The notes: generated by a model from the sequence alone, not told the origin. A stretch of DNA of 64,000 nucleotides from Buxus sempervirens (GCA_947561395.2 OX387182.1:42153949-42217948); one strand, 5' to 3'. Counted from the first letter of the stretch, positions 11,591 to 24,959 are shown. Program-made: numbers and translations.

Positions 11591-13461
11591 TTGTTATCAA
11601 ATTGAGATTTACTATTAATTATGAATGACATGATCTACATTTGAATCAGAAGAGTTTGATTAAACGGTTTAGCTGTGACTTGATTTGATTGACTCTAAAA
11701 TAGAATATAAATGAGCCATGAATTAATTATAGAATTATTGTAGGAAAACAATACTTGCAGTGAATTGGAAAATCCTTTAGATGAGATTTATAATACGTTG
11801 CCTTTCTAATTGAAACGAAGGTTACATAATAAACTCTCTTTATCTCAAGCACTGAATAAATGTTGGTTTCGTATGGTGATTACTCGTTCTTATTATCGAC
11901 CGTGACTACCCGATAGTTTTATCGTGCATGAATGATTACTTTTATATATATAAACTGTTTCTAGCATGCATGTGTTACCTACTGAGATAGTTGTATCTCA
12001 CCCTACTTCCTTATCTTATTTTTCAGCTGTTCCACGTGAGAGCGTCCTTGGGGTTGACTCGAGGGGAAGTTGCAGATTACTGAGCTGGGGATCTTTCTTA
12101 TTTAATTTAGATCTTTCTATTAGAGGTTGATATAGATATAACTTGATAGATAGTTTATGATTTAATTGAATATGAGAGAAAGTGTGTTAGAAAACCCATT
12201 TACCAGATTTATGAATTTATATTGATGAGTTAGTTTGATGGTTATAGTTAGCCACGCATATTGATGAAATTAATGTTTTAATTTTCCACACTCTGATAAT
12301 TAATGGAATTTGTTGAATTTAAATGTTTGGTAATTAGTAGCTTTGGGCCCAGTATCACTTCGAATTCGGGTTTGGTGCTTGTTTTGCATAGACCCAGGTT
12401 CGGGGCGTTACAGATCTTTAATCCAAATTTAATTTCGTCACTTCCTACACTTCAAATTATCCTATATAGAGGTGTTACAATTATTAAATTACTAGAAAAA
12501 TCATTTAATATTAATTTGGGCTCAATTTCCAAAAATTCTAAATCCTGTGAGTGGGCGTTTGACAGGACACAGAAGCTACCCGAAGAACCTTCAAATCAAC
12601 CCAATCAAATTTTAAATCAAATCAACACATCAATGATCATCTAAAATCCACAAAACATGCAATTTCTCCAGTTTCCAAGTGATTGCTACTTGCCTCAATA
12701 CAAGAATTCACGATCATGAAAGTCTTCAAGATCAATCCTTCCATTCATCATCTTCTTTTTCACCCAGCATTAACCTCTCTTCTATTTTCTTTCTTTCATG
12801 TGTGTAATGATCATCAAAACAGTATTCCTTAATTCTCCACTTCTTTAAAAAAGCCTATGGTTCTCTGCAAATTCTTTGAATTTTGGAATCCTTCTAATCC
12901 AACTTACTTCCCACTTTTCACAACTCTCTCTATTTTATTTTTGTTTCTTTTTCTTCAAACTCCTTTGCTAAAGAAAGTCCTATTTTTACCAACTTTCGGA
13001 ATATTTTACTACCTTGTTTTTAAACACTACCTAATCACCTCAATAAGTTACTTATTTCCCAAATTAAGGTCCCTCAATAATCACATTTACTAATATGTCA
13101 TTTTTCCTTCTTTTAAAACTTAAATAATATCAATTAAACTCAAATCTAACCAAATTTAGTTCTAATTAAAATTTTCTCAAATCTACTATTTTAATATATT
13201 AATCCATATATTAAAATTACTTAAATGCCCTTTTATTTTCCTAAATTGATTATGAAATACCCTTTTAAATTACTTTTTAAATATTATTTATGTTTAGTTC
13301 TCTAATTCTTTATTTTATTATTTATTTCATTTTATTTTGAATTCTTATTTATTCATATTATTATTATTCTAGATTTTCCGTTTTCCTTTTCAAATTTATT
13401 TATACCCATATTTTCTTCTCATCTATATCTTATTTATTTTTATAAAAATTTGGGGTTTTAC

Positions 13462-16439
13462 GCAGCCCGAGAGCAATGGAACAATGAATCTGACCGTAGG
13501 CCTCTCCCAAAAGGAAGACAGCAAGTTTGGCAGACAGTCTTCTCAAAACGGAAGGCCACTCAAGGGATAGAGCATACAATCCTTATTGTTCTTGCGTCAT
13601 TATTGTTCTTTCTCTGCTCCTCTGTGCAATTCCTTTCAATCCTTTACTGTAAGTTCTATCCACATCGAAATCTCAGCGATTCATTCTTCAATCTTATCGA
13701 ATCTTTTGTATTATAATTTTCATTTTTAATTTAAATTTTATTCTTGGTGATTTTTCAGATAAAGCTTGTCGTTTTCGCCGCAGATATCAAAGTATCATAG
13801 AAAGCTCGAAGCAGCAGTGGACGTCGTGGAGAAAGCTTAGCTTTTAGATAGGGTGAAAATGTGTTATGGAGTTCAAGTAATTTAAGTTTCTATTACTTGC
13901 CATAAATTTCTATCATTTGTTTAATAACCTAACCATATGATGAAAAGACTTTTTCTTCACTTTAAATTAGAACTCAAGTAATTTTGATTTGCAACAAGTC
14001 AAGCGATTCATGACCTGTCTCTCCGAGTGCTACTCGAAAGGGACAGATTCTTAGGTGCTATAGTCGAACCTTTACTTGCTATCTGGGATTTTAAGGGAAG
14101 GAAGGAGACGTGTTGTGTGGATGGCGAAGAAGAGTGTTGGAGACGCGTTCCAGAGGATTTGAAGAGGAAGAGAAAAGGTGTGGATTTTATCGTTGCAAAA
14201 ACGAGTTATGTAAGTTTTTGGACCTTTTAAACCCACGTTTTTCCCCAGATCTTTTATATTCATAAGTTATGGTTGGTTTATTTTATTTTATTTTTTTATT
14301 TTAGGTGATGATTGTTATTTAGATTTGTTTATGCCACTAGCTCAACTCCTTTAATGTCAACCGATTTCTGCGAAATCCTATTGATTCCATTGCCAGATCT
14401 ATAGTGCCTTACTAATCATGGTTATGGCTTTCCTATATTTCATCTTATACTCCTTTTTTGGCTAATCTAATGGTATATGCATGTTTGGATGGATTAGCTC
14501 AGAAATTGGGTTTTAATTAGTAATGATCCCCCCTTTTTTTTCCAAATCAACAACAAATCTTTGCTTTAAAATTGGCAAAACCCTCATTGCTAGGACTCCA
14601 AGTTGAGTTTAGATGCATGTAGTAAAATTGTTAGAAGTATGAGCTTAAATATTGAAATAATGATAATGTTGTTTTTTTCCTCTTTTTTTATTTATTTATT
14701 TATTTTTGTTACAATTAACACTAATCTTACTACACTCTTGTAAACTTAATTTGAAGTTTTAGCTGAGTTGATTTTCTTTGATATCATTTTCAGGTTATTT
14801 AGCCCAGTTGTTATTGTTCACATGGTTTGTGTGGAGGGTCTTGGCTTATTCTCAAGGGAATTCAGCCAAACCCAGGTATTTCTATTATTTGTCTAATAAC
14901 TTAAATTTCTATTATTATATCTCACACACAGGTTTTCAAAGTTCTTATTCTTTTAATTATTAAAATGCAACATCAAATATACATATAGACATACATACAT
15001 ACATATATATGTACATACATATATATATATACATATACATATATACACACCACTCAATCTGTTTATTTATCTTCTAATATATGTACATACATATATACAT
15101 ACACATATACATATATACACACCACTCAATCTGTTTATTTATCTTCTAATTCTTAGAATATCTTGATTACCATTGCTTTACCTGACCATCAATAATTTTT
15201 ATACACTTTAAATTCTTTCGTTGTTGGGCTCCCATATGCCTTGACAAGGATTGTTCTAAATACAGCCCTCCAATCTTTCCATCTTTACATGGTTCAAACA
15301 TAGATTTCAATACCTAATGTATGGAATTTTTGTACCACCAGGTGATGCTTTTATTTCACATCATTGTGTATATTTCCAATAGTGTGAAACAGAGCCATTT
15401 CTGCTAGTGTGGAAACAGAGTTAGTGTTTTTAAGTTATGCATGTCATTTGTTATGTAGTCAAGGCTCTCAAGTTCATAGTTATATCACATGACACACACA
15501 CACATGCACATATATGTTTTTAATTTTGAATTATTATATTATCTTTCTTCTAATCCAACAAATTTGATCTAGACCAATCTAAAACTACAAGTTGGGTTGG
15601 ATTTGCGGAGATGGCTCAATTTTGGGTCAAAGGCCAATTTGATTTGTTTATGGGTTAAAATCAAAACATAACTTATATTTAACACTGAAGTAACCATATA
15701 ATATTAGTACAAACATGTTAGCTATCATCATTTGCTTAGTAGCAACATCTTCCTTGGTTGTTTAGCTTGTCCATTTAGTTCAGGGATGTTCTAACATGGA
15801 AAAAATGCATGGCTTACCATTGTCTATCCATTCTCATTTTTTTCCCAGGTTATTGTAGATTGCTATTGGTTGCATTCAGACAGACCAATATAAATTGAAC
15901 CGTAACCATAAATAATGACAATTCAAAGCACACTTTTATTGTCTTGATCTTCAAACCAATAATTTAAAATTTGCCAATCCAAAACAAAACAACAGGTAGC
16001 AACAGGAACAAATATGGTGCCTATGTTGTCCTTCATATTCATTGTCCATGATGGTGTGTCCCCCACCTATCTAAGCATATGTTATTGTCTGGATTGTCTC
16101 AGAAAAGCAGTGGACCTATTTCTCTTCCACATAACATCATTCTAGCGCTTTTAATCTTTCTAAAATCAGATAAAGGAAAGGGACTCTCTTAATTATCCAT
16201 TACTTCATTGTTGTAGTGCGTAATTCTAACGAGCTTTCACATTAACGATTTTGTCAATCATGAGAAAAAGAAAATTGCAATTTATCAGTTGCCACTTTAT
16301 TCCTTGTCATTTTGTAAGCTTGGAACCATCCCAATTAATGCTTTCTTAGTGGCAAAAAAATGCAGAAGGTTCTATTTATAACTTCTGATGTTCCCTTGAA
16401 GAGTTTCTTTTCTTTTATAACCAACATTGTTTATCTACA
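13462..16439. other. Low-copy region without a gene
   Basis: AT-rich sequence with a few exon-like islands. One, 14793-14877, runs from a polypyrimidine-AG acceptor to a GTATTT donor-like site. No continuous reading frame longer than 90 codons and no recognisable domain is present. This is probably host intergenic or relic-gene sequence between LTR-D and the Helitron-type end at 17804. Confidence 0.4.
14978..15149 (+). repeat. (CATA)n microsatellite with 72 bp duplication
   Basis: A CATA/TATG-rich tract is followed by two adjacent near-identical copies of a 72 bp unit (about 15006-15077 and 15078-15149). Each unit ends CACTCAATCTGTTTATTTAT-CTTC. Confidence 0.75.
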
Positions 16440-16676
16440 GTAATCTTTCACCCTCACAAACCAAAACCACAGCAGTGGGATGTTGAGGTTCAACTGGTTA
16501 ATCCACCTAACTATATTCTGGATCTTGTTGACAACTTAGAAAAAAGCTACCTAGAAATCATTGACAATGATATGGAGCTGAAAAAGAAGCTTTACTCATT
16601 CCCAGTTGTGGATGATTTTGACTTGCTGATCCTTCCAAAACGAAGGCTAATAAATTGGATTATAAGGGAAAATTAA
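16440..16676 (+). pseudogene. Exon-like fragment of an unrecognised gene
   Basis: An open stretch of 78 codons follows a plausible acceptor (TTTATCTACAG) and ends at TAA 16674-16676. The translation is non-repetitive with balanced composition and includes QWDVEVQLVNPPNYILDLVD and YSFPVVDDFDLLILPKRRL, which look like real protein. I do not recognise the family. No intact neighbouring exons were found, so it is called a gene fragment, possibly captured by or left beside a transposon. Confidence 0.4.
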
Positions 16677-17803
16677 GGACAAACAAATTGGGCTTGTAGA
16701 GAAGCCACCATGGCATTTGTCACACTATATGCAGTTAAGCAGGTGGTTTTTTACTTGTGTCTTTATGGTATCTTTGCAGCCATTCTGTATGTAGGTAATC
16801 TATGTCGAAACGTGAAATGCATGAGATAAAAGACTAAAATTCCTCCAATCTATAATGGAAGATGCACAGTAGAAGGTTGATAATAACATAATGGAGTTAC
16901 ATCCATTGCTCTCTGTTATCCAGGGGATTTTGAGGTCAAATGAATATCAGACTGTTGTAAGAGTATTGTTTGTAGCTCACAAGGTCTTCTGGTGGCCATT
17001 GAAAAGGCTGTTGACTTTAATAAGAAAATCTTATTATGAAGTACAAAATATTCATAGAGCTACAAATCAAACTAGAAGCTTGGAATAGCAATGAATCTAC
17101 AACTACTACAATGGATCTTCTGATGCATTCATAATGCTTATTAATAGTTCAGGAGTAAGAGTGATTTTTATCATCAGATTTAATATTTTCCATGGCATCA
17201 TAAAGGGTATGGTTGTTTTTAGTTCTGCTAATATTTGAGTTTCTTTTACAATGTCTCCGAAATGATAGCAGAATTTCTTGAAATTTGTCTTTTCATTCTA
17301 TCAAATGCTTAAGTTATGTTAAGTAACTGAAGAAGACAAGGTTGTCTAAAGCAATGGTCCAGATGGAGTAACCCTTTGAAAGAGGTAACACGTGGAAGCT
17401 TATTTGGAGAGCTCCAGTTCTATAAAGTATAACATAGACGAACCCTATATTGTATGTAAAGTTTTATATTCAAATATAATTCCACATGGCATAGAGGAAT
17501 AGGGCTGTTCGTGGCCACCTGGTCTGAGATGATTGGCCCATTCTTGGATGAGATTGGTCATCTCTTGGTTGTCAATAGGCTGGGATGGGCATGGTTTTTA
17601 AAAGCCCCATTCTTTATTAGGCGTGCTTGGACATTCATAATAACTTAGCTTGATGTTCATATTCTATATTATGCATATATTGTAGATATAATTTTTTATA
17701 TATGGGATGGTATGTATAAATTGCTTGAATTAGGAATCTGAACCCTAGCAAGCCTATATATAATAGCGGTCTCATTTGTGCATTTCTTTCCTAATCTAAT
17801 ATA

Positions 17804-17833
17804 CTAGGAATGTGGCCCGTGCGATACACGGGC
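17804..17833 (-). mobile_element. Helitron-type 3' end
   Basis: On the minus strand the 19-base hairpin GCCCGTG-TATCG-CACGGGC (17815-17833) is followed 7 bases later by CTAG (17807-17804) and then T. A GC hairpin about 11 nt from a terminal CTRR with a T flank is the classic Helitron 3' terminus. The body would extend to higher coordinates. I could not locate a convincing 5' TC end, so length and integrity are unknown. Confidence 0.55.
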
Positions 17834-20800
17834 AAATAGTTTTAACAATTATTTTGACTCAGCTGTCTTCTTTTAATTGCCAAGTCTACCCTCTACCTTA
17901 GAATAAAAGGGATAAAGTTGTCAATATCCTCAAACTTGTGGAAGGGGCAAATTGTTAAATACAACAAAACAACTAGGTGGAAAATGAGAGCAGCGGGCAT
18001 AACAAAATAGGTTTTGCCTGATTAAAAAAGCAATGTGAAGATAGAGTAAGGTTTGACTGAAATGCAAAAACAAAATTCACTTCTATTTAAAATATGCATC
18101 CATTGCAATGTTATAGCTTAATGAAGGTTAAGATGTAACTAAATCTAAATTAGTTCAATTTCAGCTTGAACTTTTTGCTTAAAAAATAGTCTCATCGGCG
18201 GTCTCCAAGAAGGATTCTTCATTCTGAGCAGCACTAGATTGATGTCAGAAGATTAACCATAATAGCGAGGTAGAGAACCACTCTTCTATGAGGACCATAC
18301 TTGTCCTACTTTCCTCAAAATCAGAATCCGTAAAGCATCATTGCTTCTTGTACCTTGTACCTTGTACCTTGTACCTTACCCGTAGCAGATGTGTAGGCAT
18401 GTGTAGGCATTCCAAAGGAAAAAGGGCGGAAACAAATCTGCAAACTCCTTTAGCATTAAGTATCTGAGAGAAAAATATGTTTGTGCTATCATAATGCTTG
18501 TTTCAAGTTGAGCTAAATCATTTTTTAACTTGATATATGGTAGTGAAAAATGACCAAATTCCAAATAGATGAGAATGCTACTACAAATTCCAAATATAGA
18601 AAACAAACGATGCTTAGCACATAATATATGATTCCATAGAAAATGAATGTTGTGTAATAGTAGAGTAGCACAAAAGAAAGTGACATTTAAATTACAATAT
18701 GTTGCTAAGATAAATGTAACGAACTTTGGTTGGATATATGCAATACAGCAGAATCAAATAATGGATGCAATGGAACCTCCATACAGTTGCTGAAAAAAGC
18801 AATGGGACCTCCATTTCTTGGTTCTCAGTTACAAACTAACTTCTTTATATTTCCTTTACTATAATCACAAAATTTGGTTGTTAGCAATGGTTTGGTGTAA
18901 CTGAAGGTGGCAAGTAATTATAAAATAAGTTTATGCAAAGCCACAACAAAGAAAGTTGATTTACTTAATAAGAAATCAAATATAGAGGCGGATCTGATTT
19001 TTCCCATTTTCATTATGGTCTAATATTAATGCATTGGTGTAGCTCCTTTGGAGGATCTATATGAGAAACTATTCTAATTCGGAACTTATATGAAATGCAT
19101 TTATCTTTGAAGGATCTAAATGAGAAACTATTCTAATTTGGAAGCAAGTGTACATAAACGTTTGAATCACTTCTGAAATTGGGATGGCATAAAGAATCCA
19201 TTGTTATATTTCCTTATAGCAATCAGCACATCACATTTTAGGGACAAAACAATTGTGGTGAATGGTGATAACTCTTTTGATATTGCATTCTCTAGTGGAA
19301 GGGTGAGAATCAGGAGAAGCTACATCTCAAGATGGTGGTCAGTAAAATAAGGGAACAGGTAGATGTTGAATTATCTTTTTCATATTTCTCAGTCTTTTTA
19401 AGTTTTTTGGTACAGCTGTAATGGTAGTCCTATGCTTTAGAACTTCATGGGGTCTGCCCTGTTGGTGTTAGATTAAGTATAACGGGACTGGTTGGTATTA
19501 TCAGCTACAGGGTTTCTTTATGTTGATTACCTAGATTATTTAGAAGTGAAAAACTCCTCATATCATTAAAAAGAGGTCACCTACAGATTTTCAAATATCA
19601 TTTTCGCTACAAAATAGAATGTAGACAAAAAAAAAATTGCTCCTTTTCTAGTTCACATATCCCATACTGTTTTTAATGACCTCAACATATTTCATTTAGA
19701 CAATTGCCTTTCATAAGTAATCTATAATATACATGTTTTCTTTCTAGTAATAAAAAATGTGCAAACACATCTTCTCTTTTGATGTAAACTTCTCCAATAG
19801 TTGCATGTGAACTCGATCTAATTTCCTTACATTTTTATAAATTACTTTCTTGACTTGCTTATGTTTGTATGTATATCAAACCAATGAAGCAAAGTTAAGG
19901 AAATGGTTGAACCCAAGATCAGATCTTTAGCCAGATGAAACTGTATGCATTTATAAATTTTTCACAAAACTAATTGAACCCAGCTTACCCCAATATGCCT
20001 AATTCAACCACTTTTGTCCCTTCTCCCCAAGTTACCCTCACAATGCAACCCAAATTTGTCTTCTGCATATTATTAAAAAAACTATCACTGTATGACCATA
20101 TCAATAATATTAACAACACCAAGCTATCGGAATTTTTCCAAACAATTGCTCGTTCTCAAAATCAACATAAAAGCATTGTTTCTCAAAGATCAGAACATAA
20201 CCTCATATAATATTAACAACACCAAGCTAACAGAATAATCAATCAATCAAGAGATAAGGAAAAAAAGGTAAATAAATAACCTCAAGTATAAATGCTTCTA
20301 GAATTCGCCTCCAAGCCTCATTGCATCAATTATTGGAATCTGTATTATAGAAAAATTCAAATCTGAGCACAATCAACAAAAAATTGCATCAAAAGAAAAG
20401 GAGGTAAGGATGATGTGTAGAAGAAGAAATGGAATGAACCCCTAGAGTATCTGCATCACAGAAGCATCGGACTGAGAGAGGTAGGGTTCGGGAGCTTTCC
20501 GACGTTTCTTGATATAAAAAAAAGGAAAATCCCTCAAATAGATGATTTTTAACAAACAAAGAAATCTCTTCATCAACACGTATATGTATACTCTAAACTA
20601 AATACACAATACTTTACTATTATCCCACCACCGTGTAAAAAGACCACCACTGTTTACCTTAGATTTAAGTACAAAACTAAATGCTAAAAAGCCAAATTTA
20701 TTTATTCAAAAAAAAAAAAAATCACACAAATCATAAGATAAATAATCACAAAAATTTAATGGAACAATGCAAATCAATAGTGTTGCTAAAAAATAAAAAA

Positions 20801-21680
20801 AGAAAAAAAAAGAAAAGAAAGAGTTGCTGGTTAGAATAAGAAGAATTAAACGTGGAAAGCAGAACATAAATTGCTGCAAAGACATATATTCAACACATGC
20901 TATAGACAAAATTTTCAAAATTGCAAACAGAGATAAGCACCCCAGTCACAGCCACCGAAATTTCAAGCCTCAATAGAAAAGGAATCCAAGAAAACATTGT
21001 GATTGTTTGCAATATTTAATGAACTCGAACACATACCTGATCGAAAAGAGGACTTGTTGAAGAGAGCAATATTTAATCAACTCAAACTAAATTGACTCCA
21101 ATGATGTAGAGGTCATGATGACAATTCTACACGAAAGTAAAAAGGACTATATTTTTTTTCATATCTTTCCATCCAAACACAATTAATACACGATTAAGAC
21201 AAAAAATCAATGTTGCCATGCAGATGGAACTTGCCTATCATTGATCTTACTCCTCTTGCGTTGCTTGGCGGCAGAATGTTTTGACTATGACATTACAATT
21301 TTTTAATCAGTGCTTTTTTCCTCTACTTTTGCAGTCAATTCCCCTGCAAGAAGTAAAAAATTGGAATAAGAAAAAACAGAACAAAGGAAGACAAAAAATC
21401 CCATATTAAGAGCTATAAAAATGTAATAGTTGCTAACCAAAAATATCATCTTAAAAATAAAAATAAAAAAACAGACCGTGCGCACACACAAAATAAATTG
21501 TTATTATTTAGTAAATAACATGGGAAACAAAAGCCAAAGTGAGGAAATACCCTGTAATAATGATAGAAGTAACAATGAGCAACAAAAATTCAGGTGCCAA
21601 CCCCAAATAAAGCAATAAAGAAAAGTTTTTAGAATTAAACCCCAATCCTTCTTTTCAATCTTGTTCTCCAAATAAAACAA
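17834..21680. other. Region without recognised genes, possible Helitron body
   Basis: AT-rich sequence. No RepHel, transposase or other domain is visible in any frame. Apart from the heptamer repeat at 18347 only short chance ORFs occur. If the 17804 terminus is real, this could be a non-autonomous Helitron. Confidence 0.35.
18347..18374 (+). repeat. (CTTGTAC)4 tandem repeat
   Basis: Four perfect head-to-tail heptamers, followed by a duplicated GTGTAGGCAT at about 18389-18410. Confidence 0.85.
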
Positions 21681-21774
21681 TAAAGAATAGTTGAGGATTT
21701 AGGGAAATCAAGTTGAACTTTATTGAAGTTATTAAGGAAAGACTAAGTTAGTTTTATGTCTTAGTTACACTTGG

Positions 21775-22171
21775 CTAAGGTACCTTTCAATTAGATCTAG
21801 TGAATTGGAAATCAAATTCTGAAAAAATTTGAGTAAGTATACCACAAAGTATCTCCCAAGTGTACTTAAAGTACCTTCTGAGTGTACCCAAATTTTCATC
21901 TAAGTGTACCCAAGGTACCTATCACATGTACCTCAAGTAACTCCTAAGAGTACCTAAAGAACCTCTTACGATTACTCAAGGTACCTCTCAAGGGTACTTA
22001 AAGTATCTCCTAAGGATTCCTAAAGTAACCCCTAAGTACCACCCAAGTATACCTAGAGTACACCAAAGTATTACCCAAGGTACTACCCAAATATGCCTAG
22101 GGTACACCCATGTATTACCCGAAGTACCCCCATGTATTACTCAAAGTACATCCAAGTGTTATCCAAGGTAC
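21775..22171 (+). repeat. GGTACC minisatellite, left piece
   Basis: Degenerate 18-27 bp units centre on CCTAAGGTACC or CCCAAGTGTACC. The last unit ends AAGGTAC at 22171, where the large Tat element begins. Confidence 0.8.
22167..22171 (+). repeat. Target duplication GGTAC, left
   Basis: GGTAC directly precedes TGTGAGACATG; the matching copy is 44870-44874. Confidence 0.9.
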
Positions 22172-24052
22172 TGTGAGACATGGGAAAAAATCACCGGAAG
22201 ATGATCGTCCCTCCGTCAGCACACGGGCTCAACGCAAAAATTGGGAGAGTCGCCACCATTCATGATTTTGGGGTGAGAATGGACACCAAAAGAGTTCAAA
22301 AATAAGCAAAAATAGCCAAAAGACAAATTCTAGGGTAAAAATAACCCTACTTGAAAATCAAGTCCAGAGATGGGTAAGGGGATTAGATTATGAACGGGGG
22401 AAGGTGTTAGGCACCCCCATTCATCCACACGAAGTGGTTGCCAAGTGTATGTTCATGCTAAAAAGAAAATAAGAAGCTTGCTAAAAATCATGAAAAAGCC
22501 TTGAAAAAGGAACAATGTATGATATTTCCACATGAAGATCTAAATGGATTTTAGATCATCTCTTATGTCAATATCACTTCTGAAATATCTCAAAAGATGG
22601 AAATCAAAGCAAAAGTGGCAAAAACCAAGTTGAGGCAAATCCGGGAATTTTGGTAAAAAGTAAGATCCTTTGTCTTGAAATCATTCAAATCCAATTCTGA
22701 ATTGAACCAAACCAAATCCATTTGAAAGATTAGGGTAAATAAGAGTCTTATGCAAAATTTCACTTCATTCCGATGAAAATCCTAGGAGTTATGCTCCTTT
22801 GAAATTGCTGCTGGGGATTTTTAAAAGTGGTAAGTGGGCAACTTTGGAAAATTGTCTAGAAAAATCCCCTATACAAAAGTCCACGAAATTTGGTGTGATT
22901 GAAGTTTGTATGGCCATCTTTCCATAGAAACTAGCCTCATACAAAAATCCCTTCGGATGTGCCTTGGGTGGTCTCCCGAACAGGCCCCGAAGATCACAGA
23001 TTTACCCAGAAAAATGCAAATGAGCAGTTCTGAGTAAATCGGCTACCAATAATTCAAATGGAATCCAAAAAATATGAAACCAACTGGATTTGAAAATAGA
23101 CTCATAAAGGAGTACTCAGAAACAAAAATCACTCGAATCGGACTTAAAACGAACACATGGCGGTCCGTCGAAGTGACAAGTTCTGTACTTGGACCTGAAC
23201 TGTCCACTCAACTTCGACAGATAGGTGTCAAAAATCGGCTAGATAGAAAATCATGAAATTTGGTGGACATAAACTAGACAGCCTCACCTTTCCCATGGTT
23301 CTGGAATCGCCCCAAAATTCATCCGGATGATGAAGTTACGGACGTCCGAAGTAGGGGTACAGGTGCTGTCAAGCTAAGCCACTTTTGAGTAAAACCAAGT
23401 CCGAAAATTGATAAAAATGAAATTCGTGTAAGATGAACACAAATACTTTAAAATCATCCGAAAAGCATTTCAGAATTGATTGAGGTCATTTATTTGAGAT
23501 TTATCACAATAAATGCAATAAACCCCAAATATGAGCCTACCCCGCCAAAATAGTGGTATGTGTGAAAAAGTGAAAAAAACCAAGCAAGATCCATACACAT
23601 GCATATAGATTCAACAAAATAGGTTCTAGCATAGCTTAGGGTTCCGTTCCATTATCGTTTCCCTCTGTTCTCTTTAAGATAATCAAGGGTACTTTTAATA
23701 TAGAACGGTTTACAATTAATCAAAAAGGCCTTACGCTACATAGGTTCTAGCACTAGGGTCAATCCCCAGTCTCGTTTCTCCTAGATCCGCCTTCACGTTT
23801 TACGGCTAGGGGAGTCTTGAGATACTTTGAGCCGGGGAAGGATTTCCACACATACAAACAAGGCTTTACGCTACAGAAAGGTAGAAGAAGAGATCTAGAT
23901 CTAGGAATGTAAAAACAGAAAATAAAAAGAAAAGTTGAGGCTTACCTGAGTGCTGGAGGCGATTCCACAGCGGTTTTCTTCTTCTCTTGGAGTTCTTCTT
24001 TGCGAGAATTCAAAACAAGAGTTGTGTGCCATTTGCTCAAGGAGGAGGCTCC

Positions 24053-24060
24053 TATTTATA
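24053..24060 (-). promoter_or_regulatory. TATA box in the 3' LTR
   Basis: TATAAATA on the minus strand within GCCTATAAATAGGAGCC. The palindrome array lies about 155-300 bp upstream in U3. Confidence 0.7.
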
Positions 24061-24216
24061 GGCAAGGGCTAAGGTCATTGGTAGACACAACTTAATGTCT
24101 AGAACCCCTCCAACCTAAACCCTAAGGTCATTTCCGCGATTTCCCCTCATTTAATGAGGGACATGATGGTAAAAGTGAAAAGCTCTCGGAAAACCCTAAT
24201 TTTGAGCAAACTTAAG

Positions 24217-24358
24217 GTATCCGGTATATCAGACCGGATAACAAAGGGCCTTAAGGTATCCGGTACATGGTACCGGATACGCTAAGGCCCACACGTATCC
24301 GGTATGAGTATCCGGATACGGGAAGGAGTACTTGTATCCGGATTGAGTATCCGGATAC
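24217..24358 (-). promoter_or_regulatory. U3 palindrome array, 4 units, 39 bp period
   Basis: Units at 24217, 24256, 24295 and 24334 are each 25 bp, GTATCCGG-N9-CCGGATAC or close variants, separated by exactly 14 bp. The array lies upstream of the LTR TATA box in the sense of transcription. The CCGG and ACCGG cores give symmetric CpG sites. An annotator looking for genes would see only short chance ORFs here. Confidence 0.9.
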
Positions 24359-24450
24359 ATGTAAAAGTCTATTTTCTTCAAATTCTGTGCTGGCTTTCCA
24401 GGAGATAATGATTTTTGATGATTGTTTGTGCAATTTGGGGTGTCTACAAC

Positions 24451-24461
24451 TGCCCCTCTTT
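24451..24461 (-). other. Polypurine tract
   Basis: AAAGAGGGGCA on the minus strand, two bases from the 3' LTR (which starts TGTAGACACC on that strand). This is the expected plus-strand primer position. Confidence 0.75.
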
Positions 24462-24839
24462 GTGGGAGCTGCGAAGCAGTGAGCTGCAAAGAGTAGACAA
24501 GCCCAAATTGCATTCCCTTGAGCATGATTTGCTCGGTTCAATTCAATTTTTGTAGAAAACAATTTTTGAGTGGAGATTTGCCAAAAAGGCCCTCACTTTA
24601 AGAGGGCATCTCTCCAAGAGTTCTTAAATTCCACCGAGCCCTTTGTGGCTGTGAAGTGGATTTTAAGCCCAAAAATAGGATTTTTGAAAAACTGATTTTT
24701 TTTATCAAACCAAGTTGAAAATTGAGCGGATATCATCCTTTTGACCAGGCACATTTCCCAAAGTTGTCCCAAATTCCACAGAGCTCTCGTGGCTGTGAGG
24801 TGGATTTCAAGACAAGAATAGGATTTTGAGAAAATAGTA

Positions 24840-24959
24840 AGAATTGTAGCACAAGTTTGCTTCTTTTTTTTTTTCTTTTCTTCTTTTTTTCTTTTTTTTT
24901 TTTCTCTTTTTTCTCTATTTTTTCTGCTTTTTTTCTATTTTTTTTCTTTTTTTTCTTTG
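24840..24959 (+). repeat. Polypyrimidine (T-rich) tract
   Basis: About 100 bases of T with interspersed C immediately precede the palindrome pair at 24960, upstream of the antisense PMD gene. This may be a promoter-proximal pyrimidine patch or a simple repeat prone to length error. Confidence 0.6.

Larger units (their letters stand above)
6344..12412 (+). mobile_element. Solo LTR-B, split by LTR-C
   Basis: It begins TGTAAGACCCCGAATTTT and ends GTTCGGGGCGTTACA, with perfect 5 bp target duplications (GATCT). Without LTR-C and its extra TSD copy it is about 2.9 kb. Order inside: TATA (6587), GAAGAAG-rich leader, GGTAGGTAGCACCG block, GC-rich block near 7010-7140, AT-rich region, minisatellite, then the conserved TTACCTACTGAGATAG block before the 3' end. 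No internal retrotransposon sequence lies beside it, so it is a solo LTR. The superfamily is inferred as Ty3 chromovirus-like from the ends only. Confidence 0.85.
4708..13461 (-). mobile_element. LTR-D: minus-strand LTR interrupted by LTR-B
   Basis: The left edge TGTAACGCCCGAACCC (from 4708) is the reverse complement of the standard 3' LTR terminus. The right edge at 13461 reads GTAAAACCCCAAATTT on the minus strand. Near 5180 the minus strand carries CATGCATGTGTTACC, which is also in LTR-B (near 11965) and LTR-C (near 11080). Removing LTR-B with one duplication copy leaves about 2.7 kb, close to LTR-B and C. No matching target duplication is seen at the outer edges, so this may be a recombined remnant. 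No genes are present. Confidence 0.6.
22172..24448 (-). repeat. 3' LTR of the Tat element (2277 bp)
   Basis: On the plus strand it begins TGTGAGACATGGG and ends GGGGTGTCTACA. The block GGGGGAAGGTGTTAGGCACC (near 22400) is of a kind I associate with Ogre/Tat LTRs. On the minus strand U3 is about 390 bp to the TATA box and holds four palindromes. Differences from the other LTR noted by eye are six substitutions and one 1-base indel. Confidence 0.95.

Noticed and set aside
4708-13461. LTR-A and LTR-D as the two LTRs of one deleted element
   Set aside because: Their 5' sequences differ clearly, no PBS follows LTR-D, and the DNA between them is a plus-strand gene remnant.
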